This document shows positions 12,521 to 19,505 of a stretch of DNA of 22,566 bases, piece after piece. The DNA lies in the IMG/VR virus record IMGVR_UViG_3300023439_000006, positions 1 through 22,566 of that record. The stretch is one strand, 5' to 3'. Made by a program: the position numbers and the translations under genes. The DNA comes from a virus. Position 1 is the first letter of the stretch; the number at the start of each line of letters is the position of its first letter. The notes under the pieces were generated by a model. That model searched no databases. It was not told the DNA's origin and saw nothing but the letters and a program-made list of their open reading frames with translations.

Positions 12521-13441
12521 TTATTCGCCTATTTTTGCGGAATATTCTTTAAGCATTATATCAGATGGCGCAATACAGCATAACCACGCCATCACATCTA
12601 TAATTTTAAAACTATCAACCCGTTTTTTAATTACCAATTTCCGGAATTTCAAAAGTTTGTGCAATTCCCCACTTGTAGCTTTTAATATGTTTTCTTCATA
12701 TAAATGAACATCATTCAAATAATATGTAAAAATGCCCGGATTGTAACCTGTTGCTTTTGCAATCAACCCCAATAATACGACACAAGAAGAAATATTAAAA
12801 GGTGTCGTAATTAAGTCACAACTCCGTTGAATCATTGACATATGTAATACTTTATTCTTTTCATCCGGAATAAATTGATATAAACACCGAATTACTGGTG
12901 ACGACATCTCGTCAAATAATTCCGGAAACCATGCATGCATAATAATTCGCCGATTATTTGGAAAATTAATAATATCATTTATAACTTCATAAAGTTGGTC
13001 AATATTCTTATAATATATACGCGCATGTGTACTATTCGCCAAATGATGATAACCACATGATTCAAGATACTTTTTTTTATCTGTGGTTACTGTATCTTTT
13101 TTATAAACTGTTCGTGACCGCCACAGCGATCCATAAGTTTTACCAACATCATCTTTACTACGTCTATATGGAGAACTTAACCATTTTTTGTTTAGTGCTG
13201 AATCACATATTTTACATCCAAGTGCCCTAAAATCCACAGCATCTTCATACCCACGAATAAATCCGATAATTTCACCTATAACTTGGTTATAACTCGATCC
13301 TTTAGTAATAAATGGAACACACTCACGCAAATCAAATTTCATCATTGCGGATGGTATAAAAATATCAGTTTTGCCGTTGTGCTCAACACGTTCTTGTCCA
13401 TCTCTAAGAACTTCATCTATCAGATTTTGATACTGTAACAT
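12521..13441 (-). CDS. Thymidylate synthase-family enzyme with altered active site (possible dUMP hydroxymethylase)
   Basis: The 306-residue protein is a clear ThyA-fold enzyme: DLRECVPFITKGSSYNQVIGEIIGFIRG (37-64), DVGKTYGSLWR (98-108), IDQLYEVINDI..FPNNRRIIMHAW (147-171, Arg164/165 for phosphate), a catalytic Cys in IRCLYQF (Cys186), MIQRSCDLITTPFNISS (203-219) and LNDVHLY (242-248). Asn216 is kept, which in this family selects dUMP rather than dCMP. Unusual: the universal PCH around the nucleophile is IRCL, and the 'IWDEW' segment that covers the substrate is KICDSALNKKW, i.e. the first Trp is Cys. The C-terminus lacks the usual closing peptide. The phage dCMP hydroxymethylase gp42 also lacks the His after Cys. 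It could be a divergent synthase, a dUMP hydroxymethylase or an inactive copy. No Shine-Dalgarno before the ATG; an early promoter lies at 13487-13516. Confidence 0.82.
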   Translation of the reverse strand: MLQYQNLIDEVLRDGQERVEHNGKTDIFIPSAMMKFDLRECVPFITKGSSYNQVIGEIIGFIRGYEDAVDFRALGCKICDSALNKKWLSSPYRRSKDDVGKTYGSLWRSRTVYKKDTVTTDKKKYLESCGYHHLANSTHARIYYKNIDQLYEVINDIINFPNNRRIIMHAWFPELFDEMSSPVIRCLYQFIPDEKNKVLHMSMIQRSCDLITTPFNISSCVVLLGLIAKATGYNPGIFTYYLNDVHLYEENILKATSGELHKLLKFRKLVIKKRVDSFKIIDVMAWLCCIAPSDIMLKEYSAKIGE

Positions 13442-13486
13442 TACGTATATAGATAATTAGTATTTTTTATTTTCATCATCTTAAAT

Positions 13487-13516
13487 ATTCTACACTATGT
13501 TACTGTAATTGTAAAC
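13487..13516 (-). promoter_or_regulatory. Early promoter for the thymidylate synthase-acb1-tRNA unit
   Basis: GTTTAC (13516-13511), 18 bases, TAGAAT (13492-13487) with extended TG, about 46 bases before the ATG at 13441. Confidence 0.7.
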
Positions 13517-13518
13517 CT

Positions 13519-13695
13519 TTAATATGCGTCCAAGCACAATTCGCATTTATAAATTTTGTGCAGTTTACAGCGTTTTCCTTTATGCATATGCTTATCGTTT
13601 GATGCTCTACGCACACTTCCAAGTTTTGCATCAACACTCGCAATATCGGCGGCAGCTGTTTCTTCATATATATCTAAGAAATTTTTAAATGACAT
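13519..13695 (-). CDS. 58-residue protein with capsid-targeting-like N-terminus and Cys/His tail
   Basis: ATG at 13695 is preceded by AGGAG 8 bases away. The product begins MSFKNFLDIYEETAAADIAS and ends HKGKRCKLHKIYKCELCLDAY. The start resembles the N-terminal packaging peptide of T4 internal proteins (M-K-T-Y-Q-E-F-I-A-E), although the Glu comes a little later (IYEE), so a gp21-type cut is less certain than in the upstream genes. The C-terminal Cys/His cluster (C-K-L-H, C-E-L-C) could bind zinc. It is the last gene of the late operon that starts at the 18997 promoter. No family recognised; real by ribosome site, context and N-terminus. Confidence 0.72.
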   Translation of the reverse strand: MSFKNFLDIYEETAAADIASVDAKLGSVRRASNDKHMHKGKRCKLHKIYKCELCLDAY

Positions 13696-13703
13696 AAATG
13701 CTC

Positions 13704-14660
13704 CTAACGTTTAACACGAATGACTGTTTTGCCAATTCGTTTTTCATATGCGGCTAAAATTCTAAGGCCTCTAAAGCCCAATGATTTATTATTCCGTGAA
13801 CGATCTTGCCGTATTAAAAACCACACGTTATTAGTATGATTCAAATCTTTTAACGATGTTATAATTTCGCTGCAATTAATAATTAAATCCGAACCAACCA
13901 GCTCAAATGAATGCGGTGTAAATGTTTTTTGAATAATAGCGCCCTGTCCCTTGATAATATCTGAACCAAATACAACCGCTTTTTTTTCTGCAGTGGTCGC
14001 TTCAAACGCTATATTATTACTCATTTTTGTTATGCCGTTATGTTCATGCGATAATTTAATAATCCCATCGTTTTGAGCTTTAATCAACACTTTCCGGGCA
14101 ATCCCACCCATATTGCGGTCACCGGATTCCCAATATTCGGCGTTATCTTTTTTAATGGAAATCGGCACAGTTTTACTCAATGTAATTAAATCGACATCCG
14201 ACTTTTTCCCACCCGCTGTATGTGTTCCGACACCATTGGCTTTAATTACATTTTTCACTACAAATTTTTTATTTTTAGATTTAAAAATAATATTAATCGG
14301 GCCACTTGCTGTAAATTGATTAATAGTATCAATAAATACTTGCTCGTTATCTAAACCCGCAGATTTTTTATTTGTGCTACCAGACAGGCCACCAAATTCA
14401 CTAGTTTTGTAAAACGCATTTAATGATAATTCACCAGCATCGGTCTGAAATTTAAACCCTTTGATGGGTTTACCCTTGGATATATTATCAATAGCATTAA
14501 TATTATCACCAGTATTCAAAACGATTACATTACCAGTAGTTGTTTCAAACGGGGAGCCGTTCAAAACCTTTTCACGAAATGTGTACAAACGGTCTGGATT
14601 AAGCTTAAAATTGGCGACACTCAAAGATTGTTCGCACAAAAATTTTTTAAATCCCATCAT
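13704..14660 (-). CDS. Putative virion-packaged PD-(D/E)xK-type nuclease
   Basis: The frame is open much further upstream, but AAAGG and an ATGATG at 14660/14657, overlapping the end of the previous gene, give the real start: M(M)GFKKFLCEQSLS. That is a capsid-targeting-like peptide with an L-x-E cut site. The 318-residue product has, around residues 104-182, a plausible restriction-endonuclease core: Glu106 in a helix (LDNEQVFIDTINQF), THTAGGKKSDVDLITL (146-161, Asp155/Asp157), then VPISIKKDNAEYWESGDR (165-182, Lys170/171). Similar proteins with this 'KsDV...iSiKK.na.y.SGD' arrangement occur in T4-like phages without known function. If packaged, it could attack host DNA or process phage DNA on entry. 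The fold call is tentative. Confidence 0.75.
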   Translation of the reverse strand: MMGFKKFLCEQSLSVANFKLNPDRLYTFREKVLNGSPFETTTGNVIVLNTGDNINAIDNISKGKPIKGFKFQTDAGELSLNAFYKTSEFGGLSGSTNKKSAGLDNEQVFIDTINQFTASGPINIIFKSKNKKFVVKNVIKANGVGTHTAGGKKSDVDLITLSKTVPISIKKDNAEYWESGDRNMGGIARKVLIKAQNDGIIKLSHEHNGITKMSNNIAFEATTAEKKAVVFGSDIIKGQGAIIQKTFTPHSFELVGSDLIINCSEIITSLKDLNHTNNVWFLIRQDRSRNNKSLGFRGLRILAAYEKRIGKTVIRVKR

Positions 14661-16155
14661 ATGCACCTTTAATTTCTTCATACATTCCATGAATTGCTTT
14701 GGGTGTGTATTGTTTAAAATATGTTTCATTATATATATTATCAATAATTTTACTAGCTGAAATATCCGATGCTGTTCGGGGCATTTCTTTAACTGATACA
14801 CCAATACTATTTTTGAGTTGTGATTTATAGCTTTGTACTCGATCAGATCCAGCATAAATGGCATTTATATTTACTGGTGATTTTTGCATAATACGTATTA
14901 AATTACCATTTATGGAATGAATGATATGCGCATTTGGAAATGCCGTAGCAATCATTTTTTCACGAAGCGCCTTTGTATTTTTTGTATCTGGTGATGTTAC
15001 AATATCGATAATAACCTCATCATATAATATGCTCGCCCGTTTAATAAGTGCGGCATGGCCGGTAGTTAAAATTCTAAATTTCCCTATAATTAAAACATTA
15101 TTATTACCACGCATTTTTTTAATGATTAATGTTTTTACATTTAATTGAATATCATCTTTAATCATGGCTGGTGTTTTTTTAACGTGTTGGAATGACAATT
15201 TTGTGCGTTTTAATTCGTTTGAAACTTCTGCCATCAAGTCTTTTAAATCTCTTGATTTTACGGTGATGCCATTTGCTATTTCGAGTGCAGTATTTTTGAC
15301 ATTATTCCAATATTTAGTTTCATTTTCTGGGGTGTCGCGGTATTTCATTTTAATGATAAGCCGAGCATCTTGATCTATTTGATAGTCTTGCTGGAATTTT
15401 AAAATACGGTCATGCGTTGTCATTACAACGCCTTCCTCTTTCCCCCCATAATGTGATTCAATATTTAAAAATAATTGTCTAATGTCATCTAATAAAATTT
15501 TAGGGACATCCCAAGTAAATGAGTTTTTAACTGAATCAAATAATGATTTAACCACTTTATGCTTAATGCCGTGTTCAAATGAAATTGGCGAACCTAGAAT
15601 GCCATCAAACAATAATACTGGCACATCAATTTTAAGCTCTTTAGCATACGATATACGATTAGATGTATCGAATACACCCGGTGATGTTTTTAATTTACCA
15701 AATTTTACGGACCACGTACTATGCGTGCTCGCGATCAGAACCATTTTATGTAATTTGGTATAATTAGAACTTAATGTTGGTTTCCGCATTAAATATTCAA
15801 TAAACAATTCCGTACCTACTGGTATTGAATTTTTACCTAAATTCGTAAAATGTTCAATCACGCTTTTAAATTGTGACGCGCCAATTGATTCTTTTTTAAT
15901 TTTTACTTTTGGCTGATAATCATATTCGGTATTATACAGTATGTTACCTTTATATGCTATAATATAATCGTCAATGTTTCCATTATTTGATTGTTTGATA
16001 ACTGTTATTTTTACACCGTCGGTCTTTTGTTCAATAGTAACATTTGTATTTAAAAAATCGACAATTTTTTTATCAGTTGTCAAATATTTGCCAGCCGCTT
16101 GAATGCTAATATCAAGTTGATCCCTTGATTCTGACAAATACGTTTCAAAGTTCAT
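14647..16155 (-). CDS. RNA-ligase-type / NMN-adenylyltransferase-type fusion with capsid-targeting-like N-terminus
   Basis: The 502-residue protein starts MNFETYLSES (L-S-E cut-site pattern). Domain 1 (~35-275) has the ordered motifs of ATP-dependent ligases: IEQKTDGVKI (41-50; Lys44 as adenylated Lys in KTDG), GTELFIEYLM (114-123), EEGVVM (240-245, motif IV) and LIIKMKYR (266-273, motif V). Domain 2 (~345-475) is a HxGH-type nucleotidylyltransferase: VLIIGKFRILTTGHAALIKRA (354-374; TTGH in place of HxGH, as in phosphopantetheine adenylyltransferases) and DISASKI (464-470, the ISSTxxR position). Seal of RNA ends, or NAD(+)-related chemistry, would be typical of the two halves. The fusion itself is unusual. 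ATG overlaps the upstream TGA (ATGA), with GGGAA nearby. Both folds are convincing; substrates are unknown. Confidence 0.86.
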   Translation of the reverse strand: MNFETYLSESRDQLDISIQAAGKYLTTDKKIVDFLNTNVTIEQKTDGVKITVIKQSNNGNIDDYIIAYKGNILYNTEYDYQPKVKIKKESIGASQFKSVIEHFTNLGKNSIPVGTELFIEYLMRKPTLSSNYTKLHKMVLIASTHSTWSVKFGKLKTSPGVFDTSNRISYAKELKIDVPVLLFDGILGSPISFEHGIKHKVVKSLFDSVKNSFTWDVPKILLDDIRQLFLNIESHYGGKEEGVVMTTHDRILKFQQDYQIDQDARLIIKMKYRDTPENETKYWNNVKNTALEIANGITVKSRDLKDLMAEVSNELKRTKLSFQHVKKTPAMIKDDIQLNVKTLIIKKMRGNNNVLIIGKFRILTTGHAALIKRASILYDEVIIDIVTSPDTKNTKALREKMIATAFPNAHIIHSINGNLIRIMQKSPVNINAIYAGSDRVQSYKSQLKNSIGVSVKEMPRTASDISASKIIDNIYNETYFKQYTPKAIHGMYEEIKGAYDGI

Positions 16156-16430
16156 TTTAGTTTCCCAGTTTTTAGAAAATTAACTATACGATCAAACTGA
16201 TTATTTGAGCCAACACCTTTAAAAGCGCCCAAATCGTGACCTTGTATAAATGAGACAGTGCCATCATCATTAAACATAACGGAACGGTCCTCATAATTGG
16301 CAACATCTAACAAGTCAAATTTTGTTTTTGAAAATTTTACACCGGGTAAAGCTTTTTTAATACCGGCAAAAGTCTGTTTATATTGTCCGTTTGAATCCTT
16401 ACTTTCAGATAAATATTCTTTATAACGCAT
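16152..16430 (-). CDS. 92-residue protein with capsid-targeting-like N-terminus
   Basis: ATG at 16430 follows a strong AGGAG. The first residues, MRYKEYLSESKDS, are nearly the same as in the next gene (MNFETYLSESRDQ), with an L-S-E|S site. The remainder (KALPGVKFSKTKFDLLDVANYEDRSVMFNDDGTVSFIQGHDLGAF) looks like a small beta-rich, basic domain. It resembles the size and plan of T4 internal proteins (IPI-IPIII), which are loaded into the head and ejected with DNA; IPI inhibits a host restriction enzyme. No sequence relationship beyond the N-terminus is visible. Overlaps the ligase fusion gene by ATGA. Confidence 0.8.
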   Translation of the reverse strand: MRYKEYLSESKDSNGQYKQTFAGIKKALPGVKFSKTKFDLLDVANYEDRSVMFNDDGTVSFIQGHDLGAFKGVGSNNQFDRIVNFLKTGKLK

Positions 16431-16438
16431 TATTACTC

Positions 16439-16981
16439 CTATGTCTTAATTGTCATATAAAAATTTGCGATATTTTTAAAAATTTTAAAATTTTCGCGGG
16501 CCTGTTTATTTGTGCGCTCAACTTTATAATCAGGGATTAGATTTCTTTCCCCGGATGCGGCTCTGGTATTATTACGTTTTAATGCAGTTTTCAAAGGAAC
16601 ATCTACAAATACAATGGCGGTTTCAAAACCAGCATCTTTGGCCCATTTAAATTTATTTATGACACCATTGACAGATGCGCCGGTGCCCGTGTTCACAACT
16701 GACTGACCAGATTTAAATGTTTTTCGAAGATCCGCTTCGACATTTTTAATGGCTTTAGATACCAATTTCCTGGCAAGTTCAAAATCGCCACCAGATTCTC
16801 GTTTAGTATATTCATCAATGTCTATTAGTTTTAAACCCGAAAAATATAGTTCTTGCACATGCGATTTGCCAGAGGCAACCCCGCCGATAATCATTATAAA
16901 AATTTTTGGACGTTCAAGTAATTTTGATATGGATATTTCTTTTGATTCTATTAAAAAATCCTTGAATTTAATATTAAGCAT
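16439..16981 (-). CDS. P-loop kinase (zeta-toxin/polynucleotide-kinase-like) with capsid-targeting-like N-terminus
   Basis: The 180-residue product begins MLNIKFKDFLIESKE, matching the packaging pattern with an L-I-E|S site. Then IFIMIIGGVASGKS (27-40) is a Walker A P-loop (Lys39, Ser40), and LIDIDEYTKR (52-61, Asp54/Asp56) is the substrate/metal acidic pair. VNTGTGAS (~95-102) and a lid-like RNNTRAASGERNLIP with several Arg complete a small-molecule or polynucleotide kinase fold of the zeta-toxin/AAA_33 type. The substrate could be a sugar-nucleotide, as for zeta toxins, or an RNA 5' end, as for T4 Pnk. Start at 16981 has only a weak ribosome site and overlaps the upstream gene by 8 bases. 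Confidence 0.84.
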   Translation of the reverse strand: MLNIKFKDFLIESKEISISKLLERPKIFIMIIGGVASGKSHVQELYFSGLKLIDIDEYTKRESGGDFELARKLVSKAIKNVEADLRKTFKSGQSVVNTGTGASVNGVINKFKWAKDAGFETAIVFVDVPLKTALKRNNTRAASGERNLIPDYKVERTNKQARENFKIFKNIANFYMTIKT

Positions 16982-17771
16982 GCGTCATATTTTTACCAAG
17001 TAAGTTTTCCCGAGCTAACCGTTTGAGCATTTTTTTTCGCCAGATGGGGTATTCCGACCGAGACAATGACGGAATAATAGCCCGCGATAAAGAATTATCA
17101 TATTTTATCATTTCATCAAATGTCAACGAATCCCAAATTTTTTTCGGAATTGTTCGTTTCATTTGTTTAATTTGATGAACTTGTGAATCCATCTCAAAAT
17201 CGGTAGTGGCAACAGATACACCCGGTGCTACCAATGGCTGATTGAATTCATGGGCATGCTGCAAGCGGTTTAAAATATGGCTATTATGTAATGTGTCGTC
17301 CGCCCAATGATTCAATTCATGTGCAATGCTATTTTTTAGTTTATTACCCAAATAGTCATTTTTAAATTCTACCTGTTGTGATTTAGGTATTGTATCTGTG
17401 AAATAATCCACAGCCCGGTTAAATCTGCTCGTTTTTAAATTAAGCGGAGTGTATTTAATGGCATCAAAAAATCCACTCATTTTAATATAAATGTTTCCGC
17501 TTATTGGGTTATATGCATTTCCATGTCCCAGTGTTTCTATATTAATTAAAACCGGATTTAATTTATCTAATTTTTGAACTAGTTTATTTTTAGAAAATTT
17601 AGCAAGGTTTGCGCTTGTAAGTACAACCATTTTCGGTTTCTCAGGAATATCATCACTAGTTTTTGCTTGTGCGAGTTTTTTAAAAAAATCAGAGTAATAC
17701 ATTTTATATATGTAATCTACAGCAGAGTTTAAATTGTTTGTTTTTTCGTTTAAAAAGTCTACGAATTTCAT
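16974..17771 (-). CDS. HExxH zinc metalloprotease-like protein with capsid-targeting-like N-terminus
   Basis: The 265-residue product opens MKFVDFLNEKTN (L-N-E|K site), preceded by GGAG and overlapping the upstream stop (ATGA). The key motif is SIAHELNHWADD (148-159): His151-Glu152-x-x-His155, a zinc-protease active site in a helix. DFEMDSQVHQIKQ (191-203) supplies a candidate third ligand (Glu193 or Asp195). Nothing suggests secretion: no signal peptide or membrane segment. Similar peptidase-like domains occur in phage polyvalent proteins that enter the host with DNA. Function may be cutting a host defence or regulatory protein, or head maturation. The metal-binding motif is clear; the target is unknown. 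Confidence 0.82.
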   Translation of the reverse strand: MKFVDFLNEKTNNLNSAVDYIYKMYYSDFFKKLAQAKTSDDIPEKPKMVVLTSANLAKFSKNKLVQKLDKLNPVLINIETLGHGNAYNPISGNIYIKMSGFFDAIKYTPLNLKTSRFNRAVDYFTDTIPKSQQVEFKNDYLGNKLKNSIAHELNHWADDTLHNSHILNRLQHAHEFNQPLVAPGVSVATTDFEMDSQVHQIKQMKRTIPKKIWDSLTFDEMIKYDNSLSRAIIPSLSRSEYPIWRKKMLKRLARENLLGKNMTHA

Positions 17772-18973
17772 ATTGTTATATTCTCCAATAAACCACGAAA
17801 TGATTCGCGAACTTTTCTACGACGGCCATAATCTTTATAATACATTTCAACCATTTTATTGGATTTATCTGGCAGCCCTAAATATTTAATCATTTTTTGA
17901 TAAGCCGCATTTTTGATTTGAAAATCTAATTCGGCATTTCCAACTTCAAGTTCTTGGGCAATTTGGCCCTTATATGACCATAACAAATCAATAAAACGCT
18001 CATGGGTATTTTGGATTTGTTTTTTGTCCAAATATTTTTTCATGAGTTCAAGCACACCCACAAAAGAATTAAACAATCGGACATCTTGTTCATGACCGAT
18101 CAATTGTTGAAAAGCTAGTTTATAAATGTTTTCAATAACAGTCTCATATGTACTGTCTTTAGATGGTATTTCTTTATAAACTTCTTTGCCATCAACATAT
18201 ATGGGTTGCCCATTATTGTCTAGCATTGGCTCATATGCTACCCGAATCCCACGGGCCACCGAAAATTTTAACATTCTTGGTATAAGATGTATTTTAGATT
18301 TCGATAAAATAATTTTATCCGGAGTACTTTTAGTGGTGGCAATAACAATATCTTCACGAACAGATGCGCCACCAACTAATGCCCGAATGAGAAATTTATG
18401 TGCAACTGCCTTTACTCCAGCTTTGGCATCTGCAAAACTAGAGCTATGTGAAAACTTTGCCCAATCACTTGGTTTATTTTCTTCAAACGGTAAAAACTCA
18501 AAATCCACTTGGCATTTCGCACGGACGTTGCCGAAATCTACAATAAAGACGGTGTTGATTTGGTCACCAATGGCACTGGGCGACATTTTGTTCGATCCCA
18601 TATATTTAACACCTGGGATAATTTCTTTTCCTTCCAAGTTATCAAGAAAGTGCCAAACGTCAATTTTCAAGTTTTCAGGCAAGGCAATATCGAGATCACC
18701 CGCGGATGGTTTATATTTTACAACTTCTTCATCAGATAATGATGGATCCATGATAAAACTAGTCGATCCATTAAACACAAAACCATTAGAAAGTAATTTT
18801 TCATCTACCCAAATTGGCCGATTATTTTTCTTTTTGAAGTTTTTATTCAAAACTTTAAAAATTTCAACAAATTTGTTGATAAATTCTTTTCTACCAATAT
18901 CTTTTAATGGTATTTTTTCAGCACGGGTTTCCTCGCCTGTTTTTTTAATTCTGGAAGTTACATTGCCGCCCAT
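17768..18973 (-). CDS. Pol-beta-type nucleotidyltransferase
   Basis: The 401-residue product has the pol-beta NTase signature in order: FVFNGSTSFIMDP (65-77, G-S motif at 69-70), SAGDLDIALP (90-99, catalytic Asp93/Asp95) and AKCQVDFEFLPF (152-163, third Asp157). The family includes CCA-adding enzymes, poly(A) polymerases, oligonucleotide synthetases and toxin/antitoxin NTases; residues after ~165 do not show CCA-adding motifs that I recognise. It is the first gene after the perfect late promoter at 18997-19004, and is coupled (ATGA) to the packaged-protease gene. Unlike its followers it lacks the N-terminal targeting peptide, but its C-terminus has an internal SFRGLLEN, faintly similar to it. 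ATG at 18973 has only a weak GTGAG ribosome site. Confidence 0.84.
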   Translation of the reverse strand: MGGNVTSRIKKTGEETRAEKIPLKDIGRKEFINKFVEIFKVLNKNFKKKNNRPIWVDEKLLSNGFVFNGSTSFIMDPSLSDEEVVKYKPSAGDLDIALPENLKIDVWHFLDNLEGKEIIPGVKYMGSNKMSPSAIGDQINTVFIVDFGNVRAKCQVDFEFLPFEENKPSDWAKFSHSSSFADAKAGVKAVAHKFLIRALVGGASVREDIVIATTKSTPDKIILSKSKIHLIPRMLKFSVARGIRVAYEPMLDNNGQPIYVDGKEVYKEIPSKDSTYETVIENIYKLAFQQLIGHEQDVRLFNSFVGVLELMKKYLDKKQIQNTHERFIDLLWSYKGQIAQELEVGNAELDFQIKNAAYQKMIKYLGLPDKSNKMVEMYYKDYGRRRKVRESFRGLLENITI

Positions 18974-18991
18974 ATCACACTCACAATTATT

Positions 18992-19360
18992 TTATATATT
19001 TATAAATTCAAAAGTATTATTTGGTCCAGGTGTGATTATATATTTTTCATCATCAATTATAATTGCATCTCCGACTTTTAATTGAATGCGATCAATTTTA
19101 TCATTTAATCGGTTCGGTATGAAGCCGGGATTATCGGTTTCTAACCATACAAATTTCCGTATTTCGGATTGTCGATAATGCCCAAATTGACAGTTATTAA
19201 TTTCTTCATTTATTTCTTTAGCCTTATTGTAAAATTCACTAGGGTTTAATTGGTTTTGGGCAGCATACCCCAGCAAAGTACAAACGGTGCTTTTAATATT
19301 TTTTGATTTGTTATTGATTATAACTTTGTCGCCATGATATAAAATTTTATTTAATAGCAT
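18992..19360 (-). CDS. Unrecognised protein, 122 residues
   Basis: ATG at 19360 is preceded by AGAG and overlaps the end of the upstream 50-residue zinc-finger gene by 14 bases. The product begins MLLNKILYHGDKVIINNKSKNIKS, where strands resemble a small barrel, has a helical middle (PSEFYNKAKEINEEINNCQFGHYRQSEIRKFVW) and ends with QLKVGDAIIIDDEKYIITPG, again barrel-like ('vGD.iii.d..y.it'). Two copies of a 'GDkViI / GDaIiI' strand pair suggest a split beta-barrel with an inserted helical region. Family not recognised. Its 3' end contains the late promoter for the next genes. Confidence 0.75.
   Translation of the reverse strand: MLLNKILYHGDKVIINNKSKNIKSTVCTLLGYAAQNQLNPSEFYNKAKEINEEINNCQFGHYRQSEIRKFVWLETDNPGFIPNRLNDKIDRIQLKVGDAIIIDDEKYIITPGPNNTFEFINI
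18997..19004 (-). promoter_or_regulatory. T4-type late promoter for the packaged-protein operon
   Basis: Perfect TATAAATA on the minus strand, overlapping the last codons of the upstream small gene. The predicted start is near 18991, giving a short leader before the ATG at 18973. It would drive seven coupled genes down to 13519, at the time when heads are assembled. Confidence 0.72.
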
Positions 19361-19499
19361 TATAAGTCTCTATAAACTTATTTAATTGCTGTTCTGTAAA
19401 TACTACACATTTATGCTTTGGCATTAAATTTTCTCTGACAAACCGGGAACATTTTGCACATTTAATACGTTTGGTTGTGCTTAATTTTTTTGAAGTCAA
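19347..19499 (-). CDS. 50-residue zinc-finger-like microprotein (TTG start)
   Basis: No ATG exists at the right place; TTG at 19499 lies after AAAGGAATG and 6 bases after the previous gene's stop. The product has KCAKCSRFV (Cys14, Cys17) and PKHKC (His29, Cys31), a C-x2-C...H-x-C zinc-ribbon pattern, and a short helical tail (FTEQQLNKFIETYNAIK). Overlaps the next gene's start. Small zinc fingers of this kind are frequent among phage host-takeover proteins. Function unknown; start uncertain. Confidence 0.55.
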   Translation of the reverse strand: MTSKKLSTTKRIKCAKCSRFVRENLMPKHKCVVFTEQQLNKFIETYNAIK

Positions 19500-19505
19500 C
19501 TTTTA

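Noticed and set aside
13563-13568. GTTTAC on the plus strand
   Set aside because: Inside the 58-residue gene, no -10 box, and no plus-strand gene follows.
14661-14864. 68-residue extension of the putative nuclease
   Set aside because: Overlaps the ligase-fusion gene in another frame; ATG 14660 has AAAGG and restores the shared targeting N-terminus.
17768-17812. SFRGLLEN near the NTase C-terminus as a misplaced targeting peptide
   Set aside because: T4 targeting peptides are N-terminal; the similarity is short and could be chance.
18186-19085. 299-codon plus-strand open frame
   Set aside because: Lies antisense to the NTase gene, which has full catalytic motifs and coupling; no ribosome site or family pattern on the plus strand.
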